DNA from: Paramacrobiotus metropolitanus
Taxonomy: Eukaryota; Tardigrada; Eutardigrada; Parachela; Macrobiotidae
Length of the DNA stretch: 64,000 nucleotides
Assembly (NCBI RefSeq): GCF_019649055.1
Contig: NW_026570224.1
Span: forward strand, 372,001 to 436,000
Reading direction: 5' to 3'
The notes beneath the pieces were generated by a model. The model searched no databases. It was not told the origin of the DNA and was given only the letters and a program-made list of their open reading frames with translations. The position numbers were made by a program, and so were the translations under genes. Below are positions 23,048 through 34,152 of the stretch, piece after piece (within the stretch, counting starts at the first letter, position 1; each line of letters begins with the position of its first letter).

Positions 23048-25617
23048 ATGCAGTCGGAAACCGATGGTATTGCTGTGGAATCTGACCAGACCAATGAATT
23101 CCACGGTTTGGTCAACGGATGTCCTCGAACCATACCGCAACAGCCATACACCATTGTGACGGAGATAACCAAATTTCTGTGCAAGCTGCAGATACTGTGT
23201 TGTTCGAAATTCAAGGGGTGTTCTCGCCAATTAATCTGTGTTACGATTGTACATTTGTATTTGCTAATGATTCTTGCGCATACTATTTTCTACATCCTGG
23301 AACTGGGATTCGGTTATGCGTCGGTTGGACGCGATGCCAGCATCGGCACCCTAAAGGACATCGTGTACAACAGCCGTTACACCTTTATGGTTTTAAAAAG
23401 CGCCATCATCATGGTCAGCTTCCGTATGCGCAGTTGCAGCATACTGGCGGTTGCCGAGAACGTCGTTAAGGAACTGTATATCTGGCCGGTGGACACTCGT
23501 CGCACCGTCTCCCGTGTCACGTTAACCTTAGTATGCATTCTTTTGATCTTTGCATTATCCTGGGAGGTCATGGAGTTCATTCGCTGGGAAACGGAGTTTT
23601 TAGAGACATGGATGCTCCCCGTGACGCTGTCGATGATTGGGCAAAAAATCCCGTTGTGGAGGCTGTTAGCGGCCTGGTATACGCTGGCCACACCAATTAA
23701 CATACTGATGAATGTCTGCATGATCTATTACGCCAGTATTGTGCTGAGTATTTATCTTAGCTGGAAGAGCGTTAACCGGCTCATTAAACGTCAGGGTAAA
23801 CAGTATATTTTCGATGGATTCGAGGCCGATTGGGAACGGTTACGGAATTTGGCGGAAAGCGCCGATGATACGTTCGCCATTTGTGTGTTTGTTGCGTGGG
23901 TAGCGGATATTGCCTGTGCTGTGGGTTATTTGGGCTCGGTGGTCATTTACGGTGGAGGGCGTCCCATTGAACAGGCCTACACCATCCTGGGATTATTTAT
24001 TCATGCTATTTGGAATCCGGCCTGCTATCTGATTCCTTGCATACTCTTTCATGAGGAGGTCAGGGTGACAATTTAATTAACACTGGCCAAATTTCCTTTT
24101 TAAATAACAACATTGCATACATACCAAGTACAAATTGCTTTTTTTATATAGAATGTCACTATCGTTTATACGCTTGCGTTTATGTAGATGGCGCAGACGC
24201 AGAGGCTGGTAATAAGCGCTACACAAAACGGTGATCAACCAGAAAGATACAACGTAAGTCTGACAGCACTCCGTTTATGTTTGACAGAATATTGCTTATT
24301 TTGTAGTTTGGGAGGCAATTTCTAGCCTTGCGTACTGCTTTTTAATGAGCAGCTAAAATGCTTTTGTTTTACTGTAGTAGTGGTATGTTTTATTGAAGTA
24401 ACAATCGAGAAAGTTTTAACCGCGCAATTTTAAAGACACGCATGCTGTGGTAATGTAAGCCTTACGTTAGGGTTTCTTACTAATCACATTGTATGGGTAA
24501 CAGCTGTCGGCAAGGAACTTTTGCACATAGGTTTGCAAAAGCAGTGCATCGGAAATGAGTCCAGTAACCTCAAAGCCGTTAATCCAGAGGGTGTAGCAAA
24601 CAGAATTATATATTTTTACGGAATTGCGTCAATGATAATAACGGCAGCATATTGCAAACTCGACTACTTCCGGCACTCGACTTTATAGTTTTTCCTGACA
24701 AACAATACAGATGGCGCCGGCAGAGAAGACCTGGATAGTATTAGCCGCACCATCTTTGTCAGAAAATTTTTTATAGAGTAATTTATTTTTTATATTGTTT
24801 TCAAGATGTTTAAGACACCTTTCATATAACTTTTAAAGACTTTCATATAGGATTATTCAAGATCATGCTATAATATGAAAGTCTTTAATATAATACACAG
24901 TGAAGTCTGTATATCGTACCGTCTGTTTTATGTGCAACCTGGCTGTGTCATGACAGTTGTGCTTTGAAATACTGTAATAAACATTCAGAGCACATTTAAA
25001 ATCGAAGCCAAAGTAACATTGTACATCGTGCCTAGTGTAAGAAATATGTAGCAAGAGAAATAACTAGATTCCTGTTTTTTATAAACATATGGATATTGCA
25101 GGGGTCCTTTCAAGATATGATCTTGCATTCCAGCCTTATTCTGCAAAAGGTTGCGTATCGCCCGGAAGCTTTCACAGCATGGAAATTTTTTTTCGTGACA
25201 AGGAATATGATACTGACGGTACGAACGGACAATAAAACAATTTTATAATAGTGCTATTATACCGTACTTCTAGGTAGTTTTACTCCTTGGATGATATATA
25301 TATATAATGACATTTTGTAGTAGTAAGTATTAGCAGTTAATACTTATATTGTTCAAGCATACTGCATACTGCAAATTGGGATATGCTAATAGTTAATACT
25401 AAAATTGGCAGAATTTTTATATACCGGTAATATAACCTGTTAAGAAAACATCCATAACCCTTAAAGTTTTACTAATTGAACGTCCTAATTGTTGCAGATA
25501 TCGACCGTCCTTGTCTCGTATGCGCTTGTGCTTGTGCAATTAGTTGGTCGAAAACAAGATGTACAAGGCGTTGTAAACCTTATTAACGAAAAAATGAATT
25601 ACTCTGGCTCATTTTAA
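23048..25617 (+). CDS. Gustatory-receptor-like seven-transmembrane protein
   Basis: Exons 23048 to about 24064, 24188-24253, 25102-25218 and 25498-25617 are all phase 0 and give about 439 residues. The long first exon holds roughly six hydrophobic segments. The later exons supply the short loop and the final helix: the SFQDMILHSSLILQ region, then RPEAFTAWKFFFVTRNMILT, then STVLVSYALVLVQLVGRKQD. This polar-loop then (T/S)Y-x(n)-QL/QF ending is the C-terminal signature of invertebrate gustatory receptors, which are ligand-gated channels. Reading on past the first exon would stop at 24076 and lose the diagnostic helix, so splicing is favoured. The first donor could be GTCAGG at 24059 or GTGACA at 24065; both keep phase. 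Ligand unknown. The second intron contains a 16-bp inverted repeat. Confidence 0.75.
24833..24888. repeat. 16-bp perfect inverted repeat in a receptor intron
   Basis: TTAAAGACTTTCATAT at 24833-24848 pairs exactly with 24873-24888 across a 24-nt loop. It would form a hairpin in the pre-mRNA. No function is implied. Confidence 0.7.
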
Positions 25618-27988
25618 ATAATTTATTCTTGATTATTTCTAATTTGTTGATGGTTTTCCCAAATGTTTAACCAAAATGTTTTGTATATTATATACAGCTT
25701 TGAGATTTCTAATGCCGGTGTATGAATAATCGGAATTAGACTAAAAGGAATAAAGTTAAACAACATTGTAATCCAGTCACATGGCATTGTAACCTTAATC
25801 TGAAATAATTATTGTGAAAATAAGCAAGCAGTTTGAATGTATGGAGTACATGGTATAGAATATGATAATATTATCTGTGGAGTATCGAACAGTGAAACTC
25901 AGCTCCCAACGTTTATGTAATTGGCTGGTACCACAAAGTGAAAGTTTGGTGCCGGAAGAGAAAAATTTCACAGTAATTCCTAAACGGAAATGAATTTATT
26001 CCGCGTTTCCCAAGTGACTGTGGCAGTTTTTTGAGAAAACAACGATAAATCCTTATAGCAACCAATTTCTCGGTACAAGCACAGTCTGAAATGTAAGCTG
26101 TTTTCCCATGGATAAGCAGTATATCCTGGGAGAATCCAAATATAAAGGCAATCTAATTGCTTGAACGTACAGTACAGTACTGTGTTGTATGGTTATACTA
26201 CTCGTAGAGGTCACATTGACGTCACCAACAGAGTTACTTACATACTCCTGACTTTTTGTAAGACGTAATAAAAATACATACAAACGAGCCGAGCATGGGT
26301 AAGGAGTACTTCTATTGCAATTTTTAGCTAAACTTCTAACAGTTTCCACTATCCACGAACTGCGCTAACAATAAATTTGAAGCTTGCAGTAAGTACAGAG
26401 CGCACATACATGCGGCAGACCTTTTCAAGCAGCAATATTCCTTTTTCCTTAATTGCTTTGTCTTCCGATCCATTAGCTGCTTGCAGTTTCAAACGATACT
26501 GTAATAAAAATATGAAAAATCAACTACAATGCGTGTATGTGTACATGTCTATATGTACAGACTGTGTTTTCCTCTTGCATGAGTATTGCTATTATGCACC
26601 ATGTTATCTACAGTAGTAATGATTCTAGTTGCAAATTGGTTCCGCCTACACACATCATGCATGGAGGTCTTTTAATACGTTGCTGAGATGAGAGTGAAGA
26701 TACGAAAGATTGTCCTATTTAAAAATCTTTTATGAGTATGGCTATTTCACTGACATATGCAGTGTTGTAGAGTTTCCGTTATACATCGGCTTGTTCAGTC
26801 GGAAATTGCAGTAATCCCATTCCTGCATTTTTTTACAACTAATACTGCAATAGCTATGAACTGTGCTAATACAATGGGAACACTTCGGCCAATTCGCATC
26901 CGTAAGATTCTTAAACAATTGTTGATGTCACGGTATTTGAAATTTGCAAAACCCATCTTACGATGCCAAAAATTTAAACTTCGGAAATTAGCTGCAGTAT
27001 TTTTGGTAAGGTAGCATGATGATTGCACGCCGACCGGTGATGCAGTTATTCATACTTCTATGGAGCGAAGTGTCCTCCCTTTCACAAACACAAATAAGCT
27101 GGTTAATGGTGATCTTTCCATTGTCAGAATTTTAAAAGGTCCGGCCTGATAATTAACAAAGAGACTACTCTAGCAATATTAATAATACTCACTAACTGAT
27201 CACTAACACGGTTCGCTGGTATAGTGATACTGTACCAGAAAATATCGAGCGAAAAACCTCATGCAACAAAAGCGCAATCCAGTAGTAGTATTAGTAATTC
27301 TTATCAACAACAGATTATGGGATAGTCATAATTATGTACAGCAATCGTCGAATAGTTTTTAGTACCAAGCCTTGATTAAGCGCGCAGATCCGTGCTTGGT
27401 ACTGCTTGTAATGTTAGTACTACTGGAATTTGCATAATTACTTACTTATTGATATAAGTATTTACAGGTATTGTCAAATAGAAAAAAACCTGTATAACAT
27501 AGTACATCGCTTTAATTTTCATATATATCATTTTAAAGTAACAAAGAAGCAGTGCGGCGTACATATAGGAAGGTATAATGACTTTTGCTGGTTAGCATAA
27601 AATAATTCCATCGCTTACTTGCTGCCGCTGAATACGCACACCATCCTCCTCCGTTGGCCTAATTTAATCACCATGCATGATGCCTGCTATTACGTGTTAC
27701 ATGTGAAGTCTTTTGTACTAATTTTCAATAAATTTTGCACTTTGAAAACTTCGAACAACAAGCTCACGTGTAATTTTTTGCCCAAGACAGAGGTGGAACC
27801 GAACTAATCGACATAATCGCCGCATCCGTAAAGGTGTTCGTTCGGTGCGTTCAAAATGTACTTTACTGCATTTGATTTTCGGACATGAAAATTTTACGAA
27901 TCATAATAAACGTCTACTCGGTTAAAGTGTGGTAATATTTCAAAGGAATTGTTGTTTCCCACAGACACATTACGTTAATTAAATAAAG
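25618..27988. other. Gene-free AT-rich spacer (2.4 kb)
   Basis: No ORF, RNA gene or strong repeat could be supported here. It contains many short palindromic words with GTAC, such as CAGTACAGTACTG near 26170. Confidence 0.5.
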
Positions 27989-28419
27989 ATGATTATTTCA
28001 TATGACATCCCAATTGTGTTATCGCTTCTTATCTTGTCCGCATTTCCCTTTCTGCGTGCCAGCACATACGAAGATTTTGAGCCGGTATGGAAAAGGCTGC
28101 TAGCAAAACAGAACAATTCGCGGCTTGGATATTCGAAAGACTGTAAGGAACATTTACATTTGCATGCAAGTAAAAATTAATTTCATCCTGCCTAGGTAAC
28201 ATACATAATAAATGCGATTTATGGTTAAGTAAACGGCAAAGAAAGAATTAAAGAACTTGTGTTACATCATCTCTGTTATGGTCAAAAGATTTTAACAATA
28301 GAACTTAGCAATTTGATTACCAACGAGATTTTAATTACGAGCAATTAGATCCGACCTCAAGTCTTGTGATTGCAGGTATAAATCTGAACTGCAAGTGGTT
28401 CAAAAATATTTTAACTTAG
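27989..28419 (+). CDS. Small secreted two-cysteine peptide precursor, unrecognised
   Basis: Exon 27989-28142 begins with an ATG and encodes a strong signal peptide (about residues 1-24, hydrophobic core IVLSLLILSAFPFL). A GTAAGG donor follows. Joining to the TTGCAG acceptor before 28376 keeps phase and gives a second exon, 28376-28419, that ends at a stop. The product is 65 residues, with a mature part of about 41. Its C-terminal segment has the only two cysteines, DCINLNCKWF, spaced C-x4-C. Size and plan suit a secreted peptide hormone, antimicrobial or cuticular peptide, but I do not recognise the family. Without splicing, the frame stops at 28180 with a His-rich tail and one cysteine. Confidence 0.45.
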
Positions 28420-28583
28420 TTATTTATTACTGGCATTGACATTTCTGAAGATGTGACTAATTTTACACGGTTTCAACCTTATTAATATTATTTTATTTAA
28501 ATACCAGAAAAATGGGCGCAGCAGTGCAGTGCTGTTTGGTTAATTTTTGGCTCCGAAAAAGTTAACGCTAATATGAATTAAAA

Positions 28584-31500
28584 ATGATAAATGCGACTAT
28601 GAATAACAAGAGACGCGCCGTTCTAATAATTTTTTATCTATTCGCATCAGTGAACCAGTATGGCGCTGATCGAGTCCAAGGTTATGGAAGTTCATATATA
28701 ACGCCTAACAGCATCCAGTACTTAATCAACGGACAACCATCTTCTGCCACAACTTCGACCTACCCACAAACCCTTTCGTTGGTATCATCAGCGACCGGAA
28801 TAATCGACAGTGATGTGAAGTGTGGAACTGACAACCGGAATTTCTGTAATTACCCGGCACTTCCGTTCGTCGAAACCCTGAATATTCCCCAGCTCTTGGC
28901 CAGTCCAAACCGGCTAAATCGTATTCCGAGCGGCAGATGCCCAGACGGATATACGAAACATCCCACAAAAGATTGTATCAACATTGCGCCCGCCGTCATC
29001 GAAGCGACCTGTTGCGTCTATGTATGTTACTTACTTTTGTTAATTGACTCAAAAATCATTTTCTACAAAAGATTTCTTATGTACATAAGAAATATGATAA
29101 TGTTTTGTCACATTTGTATTAATTTAGGATACACCTGTAGTGAATCTCACAGATTACTGCTCCAACCGGCAAGCAATCCAGTTTAACGCAACCTTTGAAT
29201 TATGTGACGGCAGAGATTTCATTATTTCCGGTGCGCATGTTGGATCTCATCGAAATTTACTGCTGCAAAATAATCGAAATTTTATAATTTTATATTCAAA
29301 TTTATGCAGATTCCAGTGCATGGCAGATCAATGATGAATTCAAGATTCTGGGTGGCCCGTATAGCCTAAGCACGCTTACCGGTGGTGCTGTGTCATCATC
29401 GGTCGACTCGGCGTTGGTAGACTCATCATGCAATGTGGGATTCTTCCAGGTAATAAAATCGTGATCATAAACGGTTAACTGCTGAATAAAAGTAGCAATG
29501 TTGATCTGTCTCCAGGGCAAAAATTTGCATTGGATGAATTTCCCCAACCGAACAGCTAGTACTGACCACACTCTGTCGGAATTACTGGGAACGATTCCCA
29601 CGAATTTATGCGGTGGGAATACTGTGTGCACTGCAACGGCCGTGAATTTTGCGGTGTGCCCTAATAATGGATTCTGCTTGACAAGTGTAAATCTGACCGC
29701 ATCGAATGGCACAATTTACAGTAAGGAAAAGTTTTCTATGTTTCAAAATTTTGCAACGGTTTTGTGCGTGAGTAGCTTGCTTTTCCCAAACAACTACATA
29801 CTAATTTTACAGAACAATTATTTTTGCTGGCCCCGGGATTTAATTCCTTTTTCAACTCAACAATATTTCCACCCGGCATCGCCGTACTGAACAATCAGGG
29901 TCTCAACAGCAGCTACCAGAACTATATAACGGCAACATATTTGCGGAGCACAAATCGTTTAGCATTTACCGATACATCCAACAATGTTTACTTTTATGAT
30001 CCCACCGGAAAGGTGCGTGTAGTAATGTCAACATTACAACTAATACCAGTTTTCGCATTTAGTTTGCACTTTGGCGGTGATTTCTGACATTCCATTATGA
30101 TTGTAGCTGCTCTCTGGCCCAACTAATTTATTCGATTTATTTGGCACTTGCGGCACCACTCCATCTTCCACCGGGGGAGGACGTTATACAATCTACATTC
30201 CGTATCCGATCTACGGGGTGTCAAATCAAAGCAATCCTTATTTACCACAGCAGCTTCCAGTGTATTCGCAGTTACCGGCATCTTATGACCCTTCCCTGCT
30301 ATCCGGAATCAACTATGTTCAAAATCAACCATCGTCATATGTTGCTGTCCCATCTCCACCGGCCCCACACACTTATTATGACATTCCAAAACCCGAGCCC
30401 TACAAACAATACCAGACACCGGCTCCGCAGTACCAACCGGCCCCCGCGCCTCAGTATCAACCGACACCGGCCCCGTCGTATCAACCGGCACCCGCACCGG
30501 TCGTCCCTGTGTATCAGCCGGCTCCCTCACCCCAATACCAGCCGGCAAACCAGTACCAATTTGCTCCTGCACCACCGGCATCCTATCCAGAGTATCCGAC
30601 TCCACCCTCGCCTCTTTCTTACCAATCGACCCAACCGGCAGTTTATGCCACAACACCGGCACCCCAGTACCAATACCAACCGACTCCGTCACCGCCATCC
30701 TATGTCAGTCAGCCGGCACCGAACCCGGCATACCAACCAGCTTCCCAACCTGCATCTTGGCCGTCGTACCCGACAGTGGACGTTCAAGGTCCTTCTTACC
30801 AGCAGATCAACAACGGAAACCAGTATCCAATCATAATTGCTGGGTCATCGTACAGCGCACCGGCATCCACGGTGGCACCGTATAATGCCCCCGCTCCGAC
30901 AATTGGTTACGCATCGCCGCCCCAGTATAGTCAACCGGCTCCTGCGCCGGCACAGTACCAACCCGCCCCTCAAGCGCAGTATAGTCCATCCCCGCCACCG
31001 TACGACGCTTACAGCAAACCAACACCGGCGCCGATGTATCAACCCGCCCCACAAGCGCAGTATAATCCATCCCCTCCAACGTATGACTCCTACAACAAAC
31101 CAGCACCGGCGCCGGTATACCAACCCGCTCCGCAGCCTCCGTATAGTCAACCGACGCAGGCTCCATACCAGTCTCCGTCACCATCGTATCAGCCGGCTCC
31201 GGCGCCCCAGTACCAGCCGGCCACGACTTCTGCGTCTTATCAGTCAACTCCAGCACTCGTCACAAACGCTCCCGCTTACCAGAACCCATATAAGCCAAAT
31301 GCATACTATGAGGACGCTACCCCGGCGCCGTACAGTAGTCCCTCCCCATCGGGCTATTCCTCTCCGTACCAGACACCGTACCTGGTTCCGCCGATGGACT
31401 TACCCATGTACGTTCCTTCCGTACCGTCGTACAACTACCAACCGGCAGCCACAACAAAGAAGCCCTATAAAGTTACAACAACCTCCACAACGCCCACGAC

Positions 31501-31702
31501 AGTGAAAAAGTGGAGGACAGCGGCTCCGTCCATTGTTATGAAAATTACGGGCAACGACAATAAAATGAAGCCGGACTTTCAACCGCCAGGACATCAGTTC
31601 TTCGACTTGTCGGCTTTTGTCAGAAAAGGTGGTAGTTTCGTGGATTCTGATGACAATGATGATACCAGTCAGTCAACCGGAAACCGTATGGTTCTGATTT
31701 AA
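28584..31702 (+). CDS. Secreted Pro/Tyr-rich repeat protein, probable extracellular matrix or cuticle component
   Basis: Six exons give 893 residues in one frame: 28584-29021, 29128-29230, 29310-29449, 29516-29720, 29813-30012 and 30107-31702. A signal-like hydrophobic segment (AVLIIFYLFASVNQ) is near the N-terminus. Residues of about 30-400 form a Cys-containing region with many N-glycosylation sequons and no family I recognise (e.g. CNYPALPFVE, CPDGYTKHPTKDC, NLTDYC). The last exon encodes about 400 residues of Pro/Tyr/Gln/Ala low complexity built on YQPAPAPQ-like units, including three 27-residue repeats. A Thr/Lys-rich segment and an acidic end follow. Domain plan suggests a structural secreted protein. 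The Tyr could allow cross-linking (inference). It converges on the Gly/Met-rich secreted gene at 32.3 kb. Confidence 0.8.
30956..31198 (+). repeat. Three 81-bp tandem coding repeats
   Basis: Units starting at 30956, 31037 and 31118 each encode 27 residues beginning YQPAPQ. The first two are close (YQPAPQAQYSPSPPPYD and YQPAPQAQYNPSPPTYD); the third is more diverged. They lie in a longer field of YQPAPAP-like octapeptides from about 30400. Confidence 0.8.
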
Positions 31703-32250
31703 ATGCTGATACTCAGAAGTAACAGACTCTTTTTTTATTTGCTTGGTTTATGATGCGTCTGCCTATGTGATGTTGTAGCCTACATTAGGCATCGCGATCT
31801 TGTCCCGACGTATTTATATCACTGCACATACGTATGTGAACATCGACTTGCTTTTCTGCAGCATCTGGCATGCTGTAAATTCTTTTGAAGCTGGGTTCTG
31901 AATGTTCCGATTAAAAAATATTTCATATATACATTTTAGTGGGTAAAATTTTATTGGATTTATTGTGCGATCACGCACGCTTATTACCGGTACCGGCGGT
32001 ACGTGCGTGTACAAGAATGTACTGTAGTACTGTAGTAATGAATGTAATGCAGTTTCTGACGATAAAAGTAATTATATTTAGGTAATTCGTAAAAACAGAA
32101 TGTGAATGCAACTATTGTCAGTGAAGTATGAAATTTAAAAAACAATCATTCGATTTTGTTTTGGCTCATTCATGAGTCGCAGTTCAGGATTCAATTGGAA
32201 CATTACTGTAATCACTTGAGGCTGTTCTTGTAACGCGCGGCGGCAATACC
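31703..32250. other. Tail-to-tail spacer of two secreted-protein genes
   Basis: This should hold the 3' UTRs of both convergent genes. No other feature seen. Confidence 0.5.
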
Positions 32251-32962
32251 TCAATACCGACCGGTATTCCAGCTTTGATATCCAGGGGACCCATAGAAGC
32301 CTCCGCCGAGCATACCAGGATACATTCCCATACCGTACAGGCTCATGAACATTAGCGGGTTCATCATGCCCATTCCCAGCATCCCCGGATACCCCATCAT
32401 GCCGGGAAAACCCATCATTCCAAAAGGTGACATCATTCCCATTCCTCCCATGCCCAGCATTCCCAGACCGCCTCCCATGAGTCCGAGTCCACCCATGCCT
32501 AACAGGCCCATTCCACCGCCCATCATTCCTAGACCACCCATGCCCATCATTGGATCATACATTCCCATGCCGTAGCCGAGGTAACCTTGGCGACTGGTCA
32601 AGGAATTAGACTGATCGGTGCTGGATCGGGAAGAGTAACCATCGCGATCGGTTTGACCTGAAACAAAAATTGTCTTCCTCGACAGCGTACTTTTGTCATT
32701 AATCGTCGTTTCCACGATATCCGTTACAGTACAATTAAGTTGTACTGTACAATGTACAAACTACAAACCATCCGCAGAATACATCGAAACAATATGCGCC
32801 ATGTAATCATAGAGATTTACTTACGTAAAGCTATAATCTTTTAGCTAAGTTTTATCTACAAGGTCGTTGTAATTCCGTACTTGATGTTTTGGCTCCTAAA
32901 GTATTCCGAACATTTTCGGCACAGAAGAGCAGTACGACTGCAAAGGTCAAGAAAAGCCGCAT
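32251..32962 (-). CDS. Secreted Gly/Met-rich low-complexity protein
   Basis: Minus-strand exons 32962-32881 and 32657-32251 join in phase to give 162 residues. The first exon is almost entirely a signal peptide (MRLFLTFAVVLLFCAEN). After a short Ser/Asp/Arg-rich linker (SSRSSTDQSNSL), residues of about 60-160 are Gly, Met, Leu, Pro and Tyr in short repeats such as GMGGLGMMGGG and GFPGMMGYPGML. There are no cysteines in the mature part. Such composition is seen in structural secreted proteins (cuticle, eggshell, adhesive). The gene is probably real because the signal exon, GTACGG donor and TTTCAG acceptor all agree. The ORF beginning at 32715 upstream of the acceptor is intronic. No family recognised. 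Confidence 0.75.
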
Positions 32963-34152
32963 GGTTTTAATCTGGATTAGAATTCTTGTACAGGATCGAG
33001 GACACCGCTACGTACTCTGTACAGCTAATAATTAATCAATCCGCGCAGAGCAAAACACAATGCTACGATCAACTTCAACTGATCAGGCTTCGCTTTTTAT
33101 GATAACTCAGAATTTATTTACTACATTCTAAAAATTAATGTGATAATTTTTATAGGTATATACGTAACATATCGTACAGTACAAGGAACGTTTAATACGG
33201 ATAATAGAACGTCTCTTATGCAGACAAAACACAAATGAACCATTTCCGTTCCAGTTATTACTGCCAGATTACGACATTAGCACTTAACTTTTCATGTATT
33301 AACTCATCATCAGGCTACGTTTCCAGCAATACTTAACAAAACGCGTGAAACTTCTGTCCTTTTCATCTTATGAGGATGTAACTACAACATGTACAGATAC
33401 GACCGTAAGTGCCTCATACGATGGCTATAAAACATTTTGCTCTTGATAGGCTTCTGGTTCTTCACAATGACAGAATTTACCGCTAACAAATGATCGTAAT
33501 CGATTATCTGTTAACAACATGGTCGCGGCATTCTGCTCATACGAAACCCATGTCATCGTTTGATAGCTGAAGAATTTACCTGGGACGACTGCTCATGCAG
33601 TCAATCTAATGGTAAGGAACGTAATCATTTCAGAAAGTCGTACAATCGTACCTGCCATCTCTCTTACCATTAGCAAATAAATGTCATAATGTAATGCAAT
33701 GTGGTCCGTGGTTATGCGGTTTTTCTAGATCTGCAACAAATAAAATAACTATCATATTGCTTGCTAATTGCTTCTGGGCCTGCACTGAACGTTCAGATTA
33801 CGTCCTTATTGTACGAGTACAGAACTGCAAATGTAGACCAATTTACATATCTTGCAACGTGCGCTATTTTCAGTTCAACCTATTTCCAGCGAATGCCAAA
33901 TTTAATATTTGTGCGAAAAAAAACACTAACTTGCACAAGTTCCACATCAGCACACCTTTTTTGCCAATGAAGTTCATTAAGAAATCCAAAAATTAACAAA
34001 ACAGCTCAGAATACTTGGATCACATCTACAGATATACAAAGTACAGTACTGATTTTTAGTTCCAAGAGAAACAATATTACGACTGAATTAACTAGAAAAC
34101 AACGACCAACGGCATTCCAGTCCGGCATGCCAAAAAGGATCATACGGTCTTG
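32963..34152. other. Spacer upstream of the Gly/Met gene and downstream of TBP
   Basis: The promoter of the Gly/Met-rich gene should lie at the left, the TBP 3' UTR at the right. An ATG ORF of 100 codons at 33694 has no family resemblance and was not called. CTAATGGTAAG near 33606 and its reverse complement near 33664 form a short hairpin. Confidence 0.4.

Noticed and set aside
30141-31505. Long His/Arg-rich and Val/Gly-rich ORFs in other frames of the repeat exon
   Set aside because: Codon-level shadows of the Pro/Tyr repeat; only the spliced frame has a signal peptide and upstream exons.
33694-33996. 100-codon ATG ORF with several cysteines
   Set aside because: No signal peptide, no recognisable motif, AT-rich composition and no splice partners; likely chance.
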